Below, piece after piece: positions 21,476 through 31,701 of a DNA stretch of 64,000 bases. Each line of letters begins with the position of its first letter. Positions within the stretch are counted from its first letter, which is position 1. The stretch is from contig NC_087074.1 in NCBI RefSeq assembly GCF_026151205.1, positions 2,976,001 through 3,040,000 on the forward strand, given 5' to 3'. The translations under genes and the position numbers were made by a program. The notes under the pieces are model-generated. The model was given only the letters and a program-made list of their open reading frames with translations, was not told the DNA's origin and made no database searches. This DNA comes from Bolinopsis microptera. Lineage: Eukaryota; Ctenophora; Tentaculata; Lobata; Bolinopsidae.

Positions 21476-21609
21476 TGGAAGTAGGGTCCCAACTTGTCGT
21501 ATCCGTCACATTAATTTTTCTTAAAAATCTATAATAGTACTTGAAAAAATGAAGTAATGTCCACGGTCGTGTCTCAGAAGCTTTGCACTTTTGAAAAGTT
21601 GGTGATAAA

Positions 21610-22400
21610 CGTTAAAATTTGAAGTGAGAAACCTACCGTTAGCATATGACACCAAACTCATCGGCAAGATATTTAGATATTGGACCTGGCCACCAAAGCA
21701 TCGCTACAAGAAGACCTCTTCAATTTTACTGTCTGGGCTCGAAGAAACAATATGCAGCTCAACGAAGCTAAATTTCAGATCCTCAACTATACGCTCAATA
21801 ATTCGCTTCTGCTACGAAATCTGCCATTTACAAATGATCTGCTCAGTTACAGTCTTACAACATCCGGGGTTCTAAGCGTCTTCAAGGACATATCACCATT
21901 TCTAATGCTTACCCTCTTCAAAACCGTGGTGCAGAGTAAGCTAAAATATTGCAGCCCCGTCTGGAATCCAGCCAAGACCATGGACATAGAGGCTATAGAA
22001 TATCTTTGCAGAGACATCGAGAAAGGTACATCTTGATCCACACATGGAAAATTCTCAATGGCCTGGCCCCAAATGATATTGGCATGCTATTCAAAAACAA
22101 CCCCCGACATGGAATAAAAGCTACTGTACCGGCACTGAACAACAAATCACAGCGCTCTGTGGCAACACACTATGAAAACTTATTTGGAGTGAAAGCGGCA
22201 CAGCTGTGGAATCTTCTTCCCAAAGAAATAAATTCCAACTCTACTTTGGACCTGTTAAAATCGTCACTGGCTAAATTTCTTAAAGAATTCCCCGACACGC
22301 CCCCTACTAAAGGATACACCGCTACTAACAACAACTCACTCTTGGAATGGTACTTACAAAAAGACCCCAGTGGAGTGATAGGAGGACGTACCTGATACTG
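21610..22400 (+). pseudogene. Decayed LINE reverse-transcriptase 3' part (Jockey/CR1-like)
   Basis: The plus-strand frames encode a degraded catalytic region (LAYDTKLIGKI where FADDTKL is expected, about 21640), then DLATKASLQEDLFNFTVWA and QLNEAKFQIL. After a frameshift near 22010 comes the C-terminal region (ILIHTWKILNGLAPNDIG, AAQLWNLLPKEINSNSTLDL) ending at 22395. These are typical of the C-terminal half of Jockey/CR1-type LINE polyproteins. The copy is 5'-truncated, with no endonuclease, internally deleted and non-functional. It lies just upstream of the receptor exon on the opposite strand. Confidence 0.75.
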
Positions 22401-22750
22401 TTGTTCTGGAGCGATCCCAGCCAAAGCTACTCGAAGTACTTTCAGTAAGTGCACAGAGATACATCGGTTGGGCCAGGATAACAGTCAATAAACACTCAAT
22501 GGTTAACATCCTGAGCAGTCAACAGTTATAATTGGTGTCTTGCAAATAAATATTTGTAATAATTTTTGACAAAAGCTTCGTTTTCAAACGATTTGTTGAA
22601 TATCAGAAAGAGAGAATAGTCTTGATGGTGCAAAAATGGTGCAGAAATAAATGACTTCGAGCACTCTGTTTCTGACTGAGTATCGACTGCTAACTCAGGG
22701 GATTGGGGTTGACTTTTATAGTCACCATCTTCTTGCTGGGGAAACAAAGA
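22401..22750. other. Spacer, probably LINE 3' remnant
   Basis: No confident gene was seen. A 77-codon minus-strand frame (22759-22526) shares its first codons with the duplicated element next door and is probably incidental. The stretch may include the 3' UTR of the decayed LINE. Confidence 0.4.
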
Positions 22751-22751
22751 A

Positions 22752-23310
22752 TACGTCATTTCGCTTTGTTTGAAATTCTTGCTCTTTCGGAGAGAACAAT
22801 TAATTCAGCCGATCGATGGATAGTAAAGGAACACAATAGAGACTCAATGGTCATATGAAAATCTTTCTTTCAGTAATCTCCGTTAAATCAAAAAGCGATG
22901 CACACCATGACGCTGACGAAATGAAATGAAATGAAATGAAACAATGTACTTATATCCCGCCCATATGGTTAGCAGCCGGCACAAGTGTCAGCTACTAACC
23001 ATGTCAGAGCGGCCCTAAAGGGTGCGTGAAAAAGACTAGCATGAAAATGAATATGACAATGTCGTAAATAATTTAAATTAGTCTAGGATCTCGTCCTCAC
23101 AACAAATAATACCACTTCTGATATAATAGCGTCTATTCAAATCGTCCTTTGCCTTCTGTTTCATTTCCAATACCAGCAGATGATGTTTGGTTTGCTCCTC
23201 AGGTGACCGATCCGGATAAATAAAAACTGTTTTGTGGTGCTGACTCAGTTTCAGTTTCTTCGATTTCAATAATATTAATATCTCGTGGACATTGTTGGTA
23301 TTTGTAACCG
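22752..23310 (-). repeat. Tandem duplicate of LINE ORF1 3' end, unit 1
   Basis: This unit of about 560 bp repeats 23312-23872 almost exactly. It includes the last 75 or so codons of the ORF1 (23305-23078), the 3' UTR and a TTTCA-type pentanucleotide run. The (AAATG)n tract differs by one unit between copies. The junction reads AATACGTCATTTCGC. Confidence 0.85.
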
Positions 23311-23311
23311 A

Positions 23312-24500
23312 ATACGTCATTTCGCTTTGTTTGAAATTCTAGCTCTTTCGGAGAGAACAATTAATTCAGCCGATCGATGGATAGTAAAGGAACACAATCG
23401 AGACTCAATGGTCATATGAAAATCTTTCTTTCAGTAATCTCCGTTAAATCAAAAAGCGATGCACACCATGACGCTGACGAAATGAAATGAAATGAAATGA
23501 AATGAAACAATGTGCTTATATCCCGCCCATATGGTTAGCAGCCGGCACAAGTGTCAGCTACTAACCATGTCAGAGCGGCCCTAAAGGGTGCGTGAAAAAG
23601 ACTAGCATGAAAATGAATATGACAATGTCGTAAATAATTTAAATTAGTCTAGGATCTCGTCCTCACAACAAATAATACCACTTCTGATATAATAGCGTCT
23701 ATTCAAATCGTCCTTTGCCTTCTGTTTCATTTCCAATACCAGCAGATGATGTTTGGTTTGCTCCTCAGGTGACCGATCCGGATAAATAAAAACTGTTTTG
23801 TGGTGCTGACTCAGTTTCAGTTTCTTCGATTTCAATAATATTAATATCTCGTGGACATTGTTGGTATTTGTAACCGATATTTTGACAGGTCTGGTCTTGT
23901 CGGCTGATATCCTTCCAATCCTGAAAGCTTCATAGCGTGGTTTTACTTCGATTTGTTCAAACAGTTCGTCTACTTTATCGGATAGTTTCTCATCATCTGT
24001 CTCCATTAAACCAAACACGACCAAATTCTTACTGCGGTCCTCTTTTAATACAGAACTTTGAACTACCTTTTTCAAGCTCTGTTCTGTCAGTGCAGTTTCC
24101 GGCGGTACCTTTGAAACAGCTTTACTGTATGACCTGATCTCAGCTTGTACACTTTCCTGAACGGCATATTTTACGGTGGTCTGAACAGATCCCAACTGCT
24201 TTGATTTGCCCTCAAGAAGTTCACTCTGCAGTTTAATCACCGAATTTTGTGATCGAATAAGAGAGCTCTTCAACTCCTCCACATCTTCGTTCATTTTGAT
24301 TGCTTCTCTGACAAACTGTTTCATATCTCTGTACACACTGTACAATAACTTTGACATAAATTTCTTAGTCGGTTTCCCTGGTTTTTCAAATTGTTCTGCT
24401 GAGAACTCTGATTCATCACAGTTTGACTGTTTGAGGCTTCTTCAAGTTCTGTAATCCAAGTATGAAAGTCCTGATGCGCTTCAGTCACATACACAGAGCG
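23312..24500 (-). mobile_element. ORF1-only LINE derivative (CR1/L2-like tail)
   Basis: A minus-strand ORF1 (24357-23644) is followed directly by a 3' UTR of about 150 bp and a pentanucleotide TTTCA/AAATG run (23480-23505), the kind of microsatellite tail seen on CR1/L2-type LINEs. No endonuclease or reverse transcriptase lies between them. The element therefore looks like an ORF2-deleted, non-autonomous relative (compare mammalian HAL1). Its 3' 560 bp is tandemly duplicated. Confidence 0.7.
23644..24357 (-). CDS. LINE ORF1-like protein
   Basis: The frame is 237 codons from an ATG, on the minus strand. The N-terminal half (about 1-110) is helical and charged, with a probable coiled coil (MNEDVEELKSSLIRSQNSVI, then KLQSEL). 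The second half begins DRSKNLVVFGLMETDDEKLS, then has YEAFRIGRISADKTRPVKIS and QHHKTVFIYPDRSPEEQTKH. This VFGL...RIG...RPVK pattern is shared by ORF1 proteins of many invertebrate LINEs and is RRM-like. Its likely role is nucleic-acid binding and chaperoning. No stop codons interrupt it, but ORF2 is missing nearby. It is not a host gene as far as I can tell. Confidence 0.7.
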   Translation of the reverse strand: MSKLLYSVYRDMKQFVREAIKMNEDVEELKSSLIRSQNSVIKLQSELLEGKSKQLGSVQTTVKYAVQESVQAEIRSYSKAVSKVPPETALTEQSLKKVVQSSVLKEDRSKNLVVFGLMETDDEKLSDKVDELFEQIEVKPRYEAFRIGRISADKTRPVKISVTNTNNVHEILILLKSKKLKLSQHHKTVFIYPDRSPEEQTKHHLLVLEMKQKAKDDLNRRYYIRSGIICCEDEILD

Positions 24501-25345
24501 AGCTGACTAATGTTCTAATAATTCCATATCGTCCATGATGTACTTAACTTGTATTACAAGGCTACACGGTGAGCGCAGTGTAATACGACGATTCTACTGA
24601 TAAGAGAGCAACTGTTATCATCACACAAGCTAAAAGGTTACAAGCTAAAAGACCAAACAAAGAATTGTGAAATCTACTCAAAGGTTTTGCAAACCAACAA
24701 TCGACCATAACACCTTACTAATATCTAAAAAAGAACAGTAAATCTGCTCCAAAGGTACTAAGCGCTAAGGTCTTGGCGTGGACCACTTAAAGTTAATATT
24801 ACGAGCAGGAAATTAATGGTGTCAAGGTACGAAATAAAGAAATTAATATTATATGGTAAGCTTCCACCTGATCGAAATTTACGTTTTAGCTTTAGCAGCA
24901 AACACTGAAGACGCATTAAAACATTTTATTTCACAATTTATATTATTATTACTCCCAACTTTGCGTTGCAAAATTGCGAAAATAACTCGATCAGACGGGA
25001 TGACAGTCGACTTGGCTTGGCGCAGTATTTTGACAGTTATGGAAGATTGGAAGCTAGGCTGTTGGGTAACCCGATTCTACGATTGTTACCAGAAACCCTT
25101 TTGACTTTGTATGTTGTACAATTGTAGCTAGCTTTCAAGACTAATCATCAGTCAAACTCATCAAAATATCCCAATTTTGTCAAATATGAAGGGATAATGT
25201 CAATGATATGCACCCTTAGGATCAGGTGTTGTAATATGGTTTTTAGAGATATCTAATTTAGGATATCATAGTTTTATTATAACGTTTAAGGGACGTAGAA
25301 TTTAGTATGTGTTTCCGGGTATATAATAACCAATGTTTTTATATG
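24501..25345. other. Unannotated sequence
   Basis: No recognised gene. An 83-codon plus-strand frame at 24853-25104 has no family resemblance and is probably chance. Part of the region may be the 5' leader of the ORF1-only LINE. Confidence 0.4.
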
Positions 25346-25351
25346 TTCGTA

Positions 25352-25829
25352 TTTGACCAAAACCCATAATCATGAGTAGAGTGGACCGCTGCCAGTGTCT
25401 CTCTTTCCCAAACAAAAGGAAATGATATTAATTTGATTGACCGTTCTCAAATGCAAAATGATACCGAGAATGAAATCGGTCGCTCGCTTTTCCCATTCAT
25501 TCACGGCTTACAATTAATCACATGCTGTAAAAATTCCTTTGGGTTGCGTTCGGGTCGATATACCTAGTATTTCGGGATAAGGGTGGTACTGGTAGTTAGT
25601 GAATTAGCTGAAGTTTATTGAATCTTTATTGCTGAGTACAGCTGCCTTCGGGTAGTTCTTCTTAATTTATTACAATTGTAAATTAATGGGAAAAGCGAGC
25701 GACCGATTTCATTCTAGGTATCATTTTGCATTTGAGAACGGTCAATCAAATTAATATCATTTCCTTTTGTTTGGGAAAGAGAGACACTGGCAGCGGTCCA
25801 CTCTACCCATGATTATGGGTTTTGGTCAA
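25352..25829. mobile_element. Z module, copy 4, with 170-bp core
   Basis: The foldback has arms of about 155 bp, starting ATTTGACCAAAACCCATAAT and ending in its complement. The core (GGTTGCGTTCGGGTCGATAT and onward) is the reverse complement of the core at about 16385-16560. Together with the adjoining Y and X it forms half of the X-Y-Z-Y'-X' plan. Confidence 0.8.
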
Positions 25830-26862
25830 ATATCATCTCTTTTTGATTATAATGTCAGGGTACTTTATAAAGTCGAAATATAAACTGATGTCTTCATTAT
25901 TAAGGAGGAGTTTCAACGATTTCGAAATTTTTCCTTTAAAAACATTTCCTTGTGTTTAGGTAAGCATATTGGTCTATCACTGACTGAAAATAAAACATTA
26001 TAATCATTCAAGTTGCCATTAAATTCATATATTATGACATTGAACTGTCGTGGTAAAGCAGAATTTGTTCGAAATCACGAATGAGCAAAATTCTCACCGT
26101 TCGCACGTGCAAACCTTGAGCGGACGTTGCGTCCGCATCCAATACTGAATCGCCGTAAATTTTTGCATAGTGGTATTTTATATATAGTTTGATAAGCGTG
26201 CAAAGTTTCAAAAGATTTCAAATAGAACTTGGATCACAACTGGACTCCAAAGTTGATAAAAATCGTGAAAACACCAATTTTCAGTGATTTTAGCAATTTT
26301 TAATCAATTTGGGCGTGTCCTCACGTGTGCAACTTTTCGATTTTCAACTTTAAAACTAGCCTAATGCACAATTTATACCTATAGGAAGCAGAACTGAGCT
26401 CCACAACCCAAGAGATAGCCCAACACCAGAGAATACTAAATCGCAAAATTGACGTTTTTATAAAATAATTTTTCAAAAAAGCACTAACTTCAAAGGCAAA
26501 TATCTTTATGAAGGAGTAAGATAAGAAAACTTTCCGGTAGATTTTCAGAATGCTTGAACAATTATCTAAGGTGAAAATTTCCTCAGATGTTGAAAAAAAT
26601 TACTTTTAAATGGTGTAAAATCAATTTTAAAAGTTATTACTTTGTCGAAAATCAAGTTTTAAAAACGGTTAACTTGATGACGTCATCAAGGGGTGTTTGT
26701 GACGTCAAATAACTTATGTATACAATGTAAACTAAAGTGTAAACAATTATTTTCAAGACCTGTGGTCGGAAATGGCTGTATCTTTTATACTTTTGAATCT
26801 ATGGACACTTAAATTTAGGATACAATTGACTACATTTGACTGTCAAAGCGTCTATCCCTGAA
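25830..26862. mobile_element. Y module, copy 3
   Basis: Homologous to 13574-14630 in the same orientation and to 15190-16210 as reverse complement. It contains TTGATGACGTCATCAAGGGG and GGGCGTGTCCTCACGTGTGC. No coding potential was seen. Confidence 0.75.
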
Positions 26863-27307
26863 TATGTATATATCACGACAATCTGTCGTAAAACAGGGGT
26901 TCTAGAAAACCCACTTCCCAATGCTACTGAAACTTAAAACTTTTTTTGTAGTCGATTTGGTCAACGTCTAGACGCCCTGCAAAGTTTCACATCTCTAACT
27001 CAATTTTAACATGGTTTTTAAGGCACCTGAATACGGCAATTTTCGGTTTTTTACCGAATTTCGTATAACATGCTGGCGCGTATTTTGCGCAAATTTCTTA
27101 AAAAACCTCCACATAACTATTTCTTATTCCTGTCATCTTTGACATTGAATTAGAATGTTTTGAACTTAAATATACCTGCTGAACTACTTTCGATGAGTCT
27201 TAATGCCTGAAAATAATAAAGGGGTATAATAGTAAAGGGGTATAATAGTAAAGAGGGCAAATAGTATTGTGAATATAAGAGGCACGGTCATGCTTGCCAG
27301 CATTGTG
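26863..27307. mobile_element. X' module, copy 3
   Basis: Runs from CACGACAATCTGTCGTAAAA to GCTTGCCAGCATTGTG. It lacks the GC-rich hairpin cassette, as in the 1865-5155 palindrome. No mirrored X lies to the left, so this locus holds a half-palindrome. Confidence 0.75.
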
Positions 27308-27979
27308 ATTCGGGAATTACACATTTTGAGTGTAAGTCAAAATATAGTTCTGGGAGGGGGGGGGGGCAACCATATTAAAGTATATTAAAATGTAGGGTTT
27401 TCCAATTTTAACCCGGGGATATACTTTGATATACTTTAATATGGCAGACCTACTGTCAGAGATGAGCCGTCTACTCTTTTTGCACCTGACTTACAGCCAG
27501 GCCTTTGGTTGGTCCTCGCGACCACAGTGTGACACTGTGACTGCTAGTGGAGTACTCATTGGTGAGACTGCGAGTCACGTGGTGCAAGCAGATGCGTGTG
27601 CCGTCACGCATTATGGCGTGACAGGTTTTGGGAGTATAACTATATCCGGATCGGGATAGCGGAAGTGAAGAGCTCACTTCTTTGTTGCCCCTTAATCATT
27701 TTAAGGGATTCGAATTGACGATAGCCAGTCTGACTGAGCACTATCTTTTGTGATTAGACACCTCGAGTGATCTATAATTACGTCAATTTAATCGTTTGGA
27801 GCGGAGAATAGGAGTTTTATCTGTTGACGCACTATAGTCCTCCTGTTGCGCATGCTCATGCTCTATCCAGAGCCCTCGCGCTTGCACATGCAGTGGCGCG
27901 AAAGCACATTACATGGTTAGGTGAAGTCCTCCTGTGACATTAGCCGTCACATAGTCGATTTAGTAAATAATTGTCCATT
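27308..27979. other. Spacer with a possible small foldback
   Basis: A G-run of about 12 at 27355-27366 precedes CAACCATATTAAAGTATATT. The inverted partner AATATACTTTGATATACTTTAATATGG ends near 27445, and GTTGCCCC occurs at about 27684-27691. A GGGGCAAC...GTTGCCCC element of about 0.33 kb is possible but has no visible target duplication. The remainder to 27979 has no recognised feature. Confidence 0.4.
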
Positions 27980-27986
27980 GTTAATG

Positions 27987-28998
27987 TAGGGGGTGCAGTG
28001 TGCACGATAAAAATAAACTTGCTCGGATTTTCAAAATTGTTGTATCATTGCTTTCTAGAGACTGTGAGAATTTTCACAGTACCAAATTTGTCATACCTTT
28101 TTGAAATGATTAGTGAGTTTAATTTCGCCTAAGTGCAAGTGCCATATTTGATGGTGCGCGGCTTTTGGAGCAAAATTGGGTGTAAAAGTCGCGTAATTTG
28201 ACGAAATTTGTTGATTTTTGTCGTATTATTCTGTCATATCTTTGGTTCCTGAACATATTGTAGCGCGATGCACTACTGGGTCGCGCGCGCATCAAATAAT
28301 GCTTCTTCGGTAGATCGGCGAGATGCACCACTGTGCCTCACCGAGCTGCGAAGGATTTGATTCACGATGTCAATCCTTCGCAGCTCGGTGAGGCACAGTG
28401 GTGCATCTCGCCGATCTACCGAAGTGGTTGCGAGAAGTGGTTGCGAGAAGTGGTTGCGAGAAGCATTATTTGATGCGCGCGCGACCCAGTAGTGCATCGC
28501 GCTACAACGAAGGATTGACATCGTGAATCAACTGAACATATAAATCATGCTGAAAATTTGTCAGAATCTTCCGATCATACTTAACTAGTTAACTACCGAA
28601 CCTACATTATTTGGGAGAGATTGGCCTTCATTTATAAGTCTAAAAATGACAAAATAGGTATAAATTCGTTCATAACTCTAATTCTGACAATCGAAATTGA
28701 TCAAACTAATTTAGGTTCACTGAACCTCAAAAAGTTATAATACTTTTTATATTCAGATAACAATTTTGTTGAAATTTGGTCAACTTACGTAAACAATTAT
28801 GTTTTACTGAACCGTTCAGTAAAACATAATTGTTTACGTAAGTTGACCAAATTTCAACAAAATTGTTATTTGAATATAAACAGTATTATAACTTTTTGAT
28901 TGTTTCCGAAATAATGTGCTGGCCGAAATACGATGTACGAGCTAAAAAACCATTCAATGGTCAGCGCGCGCGTCTTACGGTCGATGGCGCACAGCCTA
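27987..28998. mobile_element. Non-autonomous TIR element, copy 2 (7-bp TSD)
   Basis: The ends TAGGGGGTGC and GCACAGCCTA are flanked by a perfect GTTAATG duplication (27980-27986, 28999-29005). It is homologous, in inverted orientation, to 510-1098, but longer (1012 bp). Added sequence includes a nested hairpin insertion (28259-28531) and an internal inverted duplication around 28806, where GTTTACGTAAGTTGACC and its complement meet. No transposase frame was found. Confidence 0.85.
28259..28531. mobile_element. Nested hairpin element, 10-bp TSD
   Basis: The insert of about 273 bp interrupts the element around it. CTGAACATAT flanks it on both sides (28249-28258, 28532-28541), while copy 1 at 510-1098 shows the uninterrupted site. 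The interior is one long hairpin: GTAGCGCGATGCACTACTGG pairs with CCAGTAGTGCATCGCGCTAC, and GGTAGATCGGCGAGATGCAC pairs with its complement. A 13-bp unit (AGAAGTGGTTGCG) is repeated three times on one arm only. The 3' end repeats the loop sequence in inverse. Confidence 0.85.
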
Positions 28999-29005
28999 GT
29001 TAATG

Positions 29006-29269
29006 GACTAGCCCGGCGCGCACTTGGCACTACTTTGTAGCCCGGCGCGCAAGTGCTCCTTTGTAGCACTTGCCTCGAAAAGAAAGCCTTCGAGAAAAAG
29101 CGGCGCGCGATCTGTAAAATACATTAAAACAATAAAATCGCGTTTTTGATTTTGTTTATTTGTATCAAACAATACGACAACAATAAATTTAGAAGCGCCG
29201 CGCATATTTTATTTAACTGTGAAAATCGAGCGCTACAGCAAAATTTGTTTCTGCGTTAAGGCAGTGAAC
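29006..29269. other. Spacer before the large palindrome
   Basis: No gene seen. GCCCGGCGCGCA is repeated at about 29010 and 29040, and GGCGCGCGATC and AGCGCCGCGCAT lie near by. The homology with the right arm begins at about 29270. Confidence 0.45.
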
Positions 29270-29563
29270 AATCAAATTTGTGGTAGGGTCCTTCTATTCA
29301 TTTGTTAAGTTTTTTTCGTTATTATTTATAGCAGTTCAGTATTGTTGGTATCGCACTTAAGTAGTTATTCCGGGCATAATTTGATACTCGAAATTGGTCA
29401 TGATTGAAGTATTGAGAATTTAAATGACTTTGGTAACTATGGGATGTTTCTACCGCCTTTGTGCTTTTATCCGACATTTGTACAATTGTGTCATACTACT
29501 TGAGCTCCCTTTTGTTTGAATACAATACTATGAGTATACTAGGGGAAAGTAATGACTAGAGAA

Positions 29564-29852
29564 CAGTGGCGTAACGTTGCCTGTTGGCGCCCCCCTGCCG
29601 AAAAAAGCGCCCCCCTAATGGTGCCCCCTCCCCTTTTGGTGCCCCTCCCTAAAATTGAACAAATTAGGTGATTTTAAAGAATACGCCGGTAAAATCTCTA
29701 AAAAAGTGTGTATCTAGAGCAAAACGCGCAGTTTTGCTAGTACTTTAGTTAAGTTTTCGAAATTGTCCCACATTCAAACGAAGATTTGGCGCCCCCCTAA
29801 GACGGCGCCCCCCTGCACAGCGGGGTCAGCAGGGCCTTTCGTTACGCCACTG
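29564..29852. mobile_element. hAT-type MITE, copy 1
   Basis: 289 bp with CAGTGGCGTAACG termini and an exact 8-bp duplication, CTAGAGAA (29556-29563, 29853-29860). The right arm at about 60743-60756 shows the empty site with one CTAGAGAA. The interior is rich in GGCGCCCCCCT. CAGTGGCG ends plus an 8-bp duplication fit the hAT superfamily. No coding capacity. Confidence 0.93.
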
Positions 29853-29972
29853 CTAGAGAACGAAGATGTAATTTCTGTGGAATAGCGTCTCAATTCAAAA
29901 TCCTTAGAACAACAGTGATTTCTCTCTGGGGAGGCAAAGTCCGAGAAAGAAATTTGTAGATATATAGAGTCT

Positions 29973-30260
29973 CAGTGGCGTAACGAAAGGCCCTGCTGAC
30001 CCCGCTGTGCAGGGGGGCGCCGTCTTAGGGGGGCGCCAAATCGTCGTTTGAATGTGGGACAATTTCGAAAACTTAACTAAAGTACTAGCAAAACTGCGCG
30101 TTTTGCTCTAGATACACACTTTTTTAGAGATTTTACCGGCGTATTCTTTAAAATCACCTAATTTGTTCAATTTTAGGGAGGGGCACCAAAAGGGAGGGGG
30201 CGCCAACAGGGGGGCGCTTTTTTCGGCAGGGGGGCGCCAACAGGCAACGTTACGCCACTG
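29973..30260. mobile_element. hAT-type MITE, copy 2 (inverted)
   Basis: 288 bp, nearly the reverse complement of the copy 120 bp upstream. It is flanked by TAGAGTCT (29965-29972) and GAGAGTCT (30261-30268), a duplication with one mismatch. The right arm keeps the empty site GAGAGTCT at about 60631-60638. Confidence 0.92.
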
Positions 30261-30365
30261 GAGAGTCTAGATTTGAAGTTGGAGCCACAAGGCCAAGGGT
30301 GAATTTCAAATTTTTCTGCCAATATTTTAGATGGGGAATGTATAGAATTTTTGATTTTATATAGG

Positions 30366-30970
30366 GTAAGATAAGATAAGATAAGATTTAAAATTATGCC
30401 TCTCTGGGCATCTCATATACAAATATAATTACTTCAAAACTGTACAATTTACGTTTAATAAACTATTAAAATATAAAAATTAAAAGAAGTTAACTGAAAA
30501 CTTCTTGGCTGATAAGTGCCTAAATAAGGCCTTTTAAATTGACCTTCTTCCTCTTAGCTATTATTGGATTATCTTTCATATAATTTACATAATTACTCCT
30601 ATGAGCTACAGTAACATCAATTCTATCAAATATATCATATGAAAGTTCCCAGTGATGACCAAGCTTATTAGCTCGATATCCACTAAGCCGAAAGGCATCT
30701 AATCTACTTTTAAAGCCTGTGCCTGATTCACTAGCTTTAACACACGGAGGCAGGCTATTCCAGTAGCGTAGTACAGCTCTTTGGGCAAAGAAATCAGTCT
30801 CATTTGTGGTGAATAAATGAGTCTTTGATCTAGCAGCAACGGTCCTACCATAACGACCAAATAAATCGGAACCATAACCCACAAAGCCTTCCTGGATCTT
30901 GAACATCTCAATGAGATCTCCACGAACCCTGCGTTCAAGCAGGGTTGTGAGGTTCAGCTTATCCAGTCTC
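30366..30970 (-). mobile_element. 5'-truncated LINE 3' end with (TCTTA)n tail
   Basis: A minus-strand insert of about 605 bp is absent from the right arm, where the empty site lies at about 60524. It ends in a TCTTA pentamer tail (plus strand GTAAGATAAGATAAGATAAG). The coding remnant (30906-30520 and upstream frame) encodes GRTVAARSKTHLFTTNETDF, then RAVLRYWNSLPPCVKASESG, the usual C-terminal part of CR1/L2/Jockey-type LINE polyproteins (AVLRYWNSLP, FKSRLDAF). No clear target duplication. It is a dead-on-arrival copy that arrived after the palindrome or in one haplotype only. Confidence 0.82.
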
Positions 30971-31701
30971 TCATTGTGATATTATGTGTATAGTGTTTGA
31001 ATACTTTTTGACTGTTAAAAAAATGTCTTTGAAATAGTGCCATTAAACATGTCTTGACCTCTATCTAATCCCTAAAAGTAAAGTAAAGTAAAGTAAAATT
31101 TATGACATCACATCATCACACATGTCTACAAAATATCATCGCACTGTGTGAAAAAATATATAATAAATATTTCCCCACCAACATTAATTATTTATCAAAT
31201 ACAATATTTAAAAACAATTTCATCAAAAACATTGTCCTATTTTAAAAACTTCCCAAAAGAAACATTATCCTATGATTAGTGATTAGTAACCGTATACAAT
31301 TTCCTACACCAGAGCACAGCCACAACTGTTCTTTCACTAAAACTTGTTTCACTAAATGTTACCATGATTTTGTTAAATAAAGTGCTGGCTGATTTTCAAT
31401 ACTAATGTGCTGATAGCCTTAAAAACAGAAGAATATTTGATTCCATGATGCAAACCCTATTTAATTGACTCCTTTCACGTTTTACCAGTGTTGCAGTGTT
31501 TTAAATGTAATCACAGACTTTGTTTCTAATAGAACTATGAGAGTTTGTGTGGAAGAAGAGACAACATGTCATAGAGCTATTTACATAACATCCCACAATC
31601 TCACGTTGTGTTTGATTGGTTCATAATTTTGGACTCTAATTATCAAATGATTCAAAGATTAACAAAAAACAACTACAGTAGGTGCTATTGTGCCATTCAC
31701 C
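30971..31701. other. 5' flank of left DUF4139 gene copy
   Basis: AT-rich, with a small (AGTAA)n run at about 31077-31097. No TATA box was picked out with confidence. The same sequence is present in mirror form at 59807-60525, including the AGTAA run. Confidence 0.5.

Noticed and set aside
24853-25104. 83-codon plus-strand protein
   Set aside because: No family, no repeat relation and no transcript signal; chance length in this base composition.
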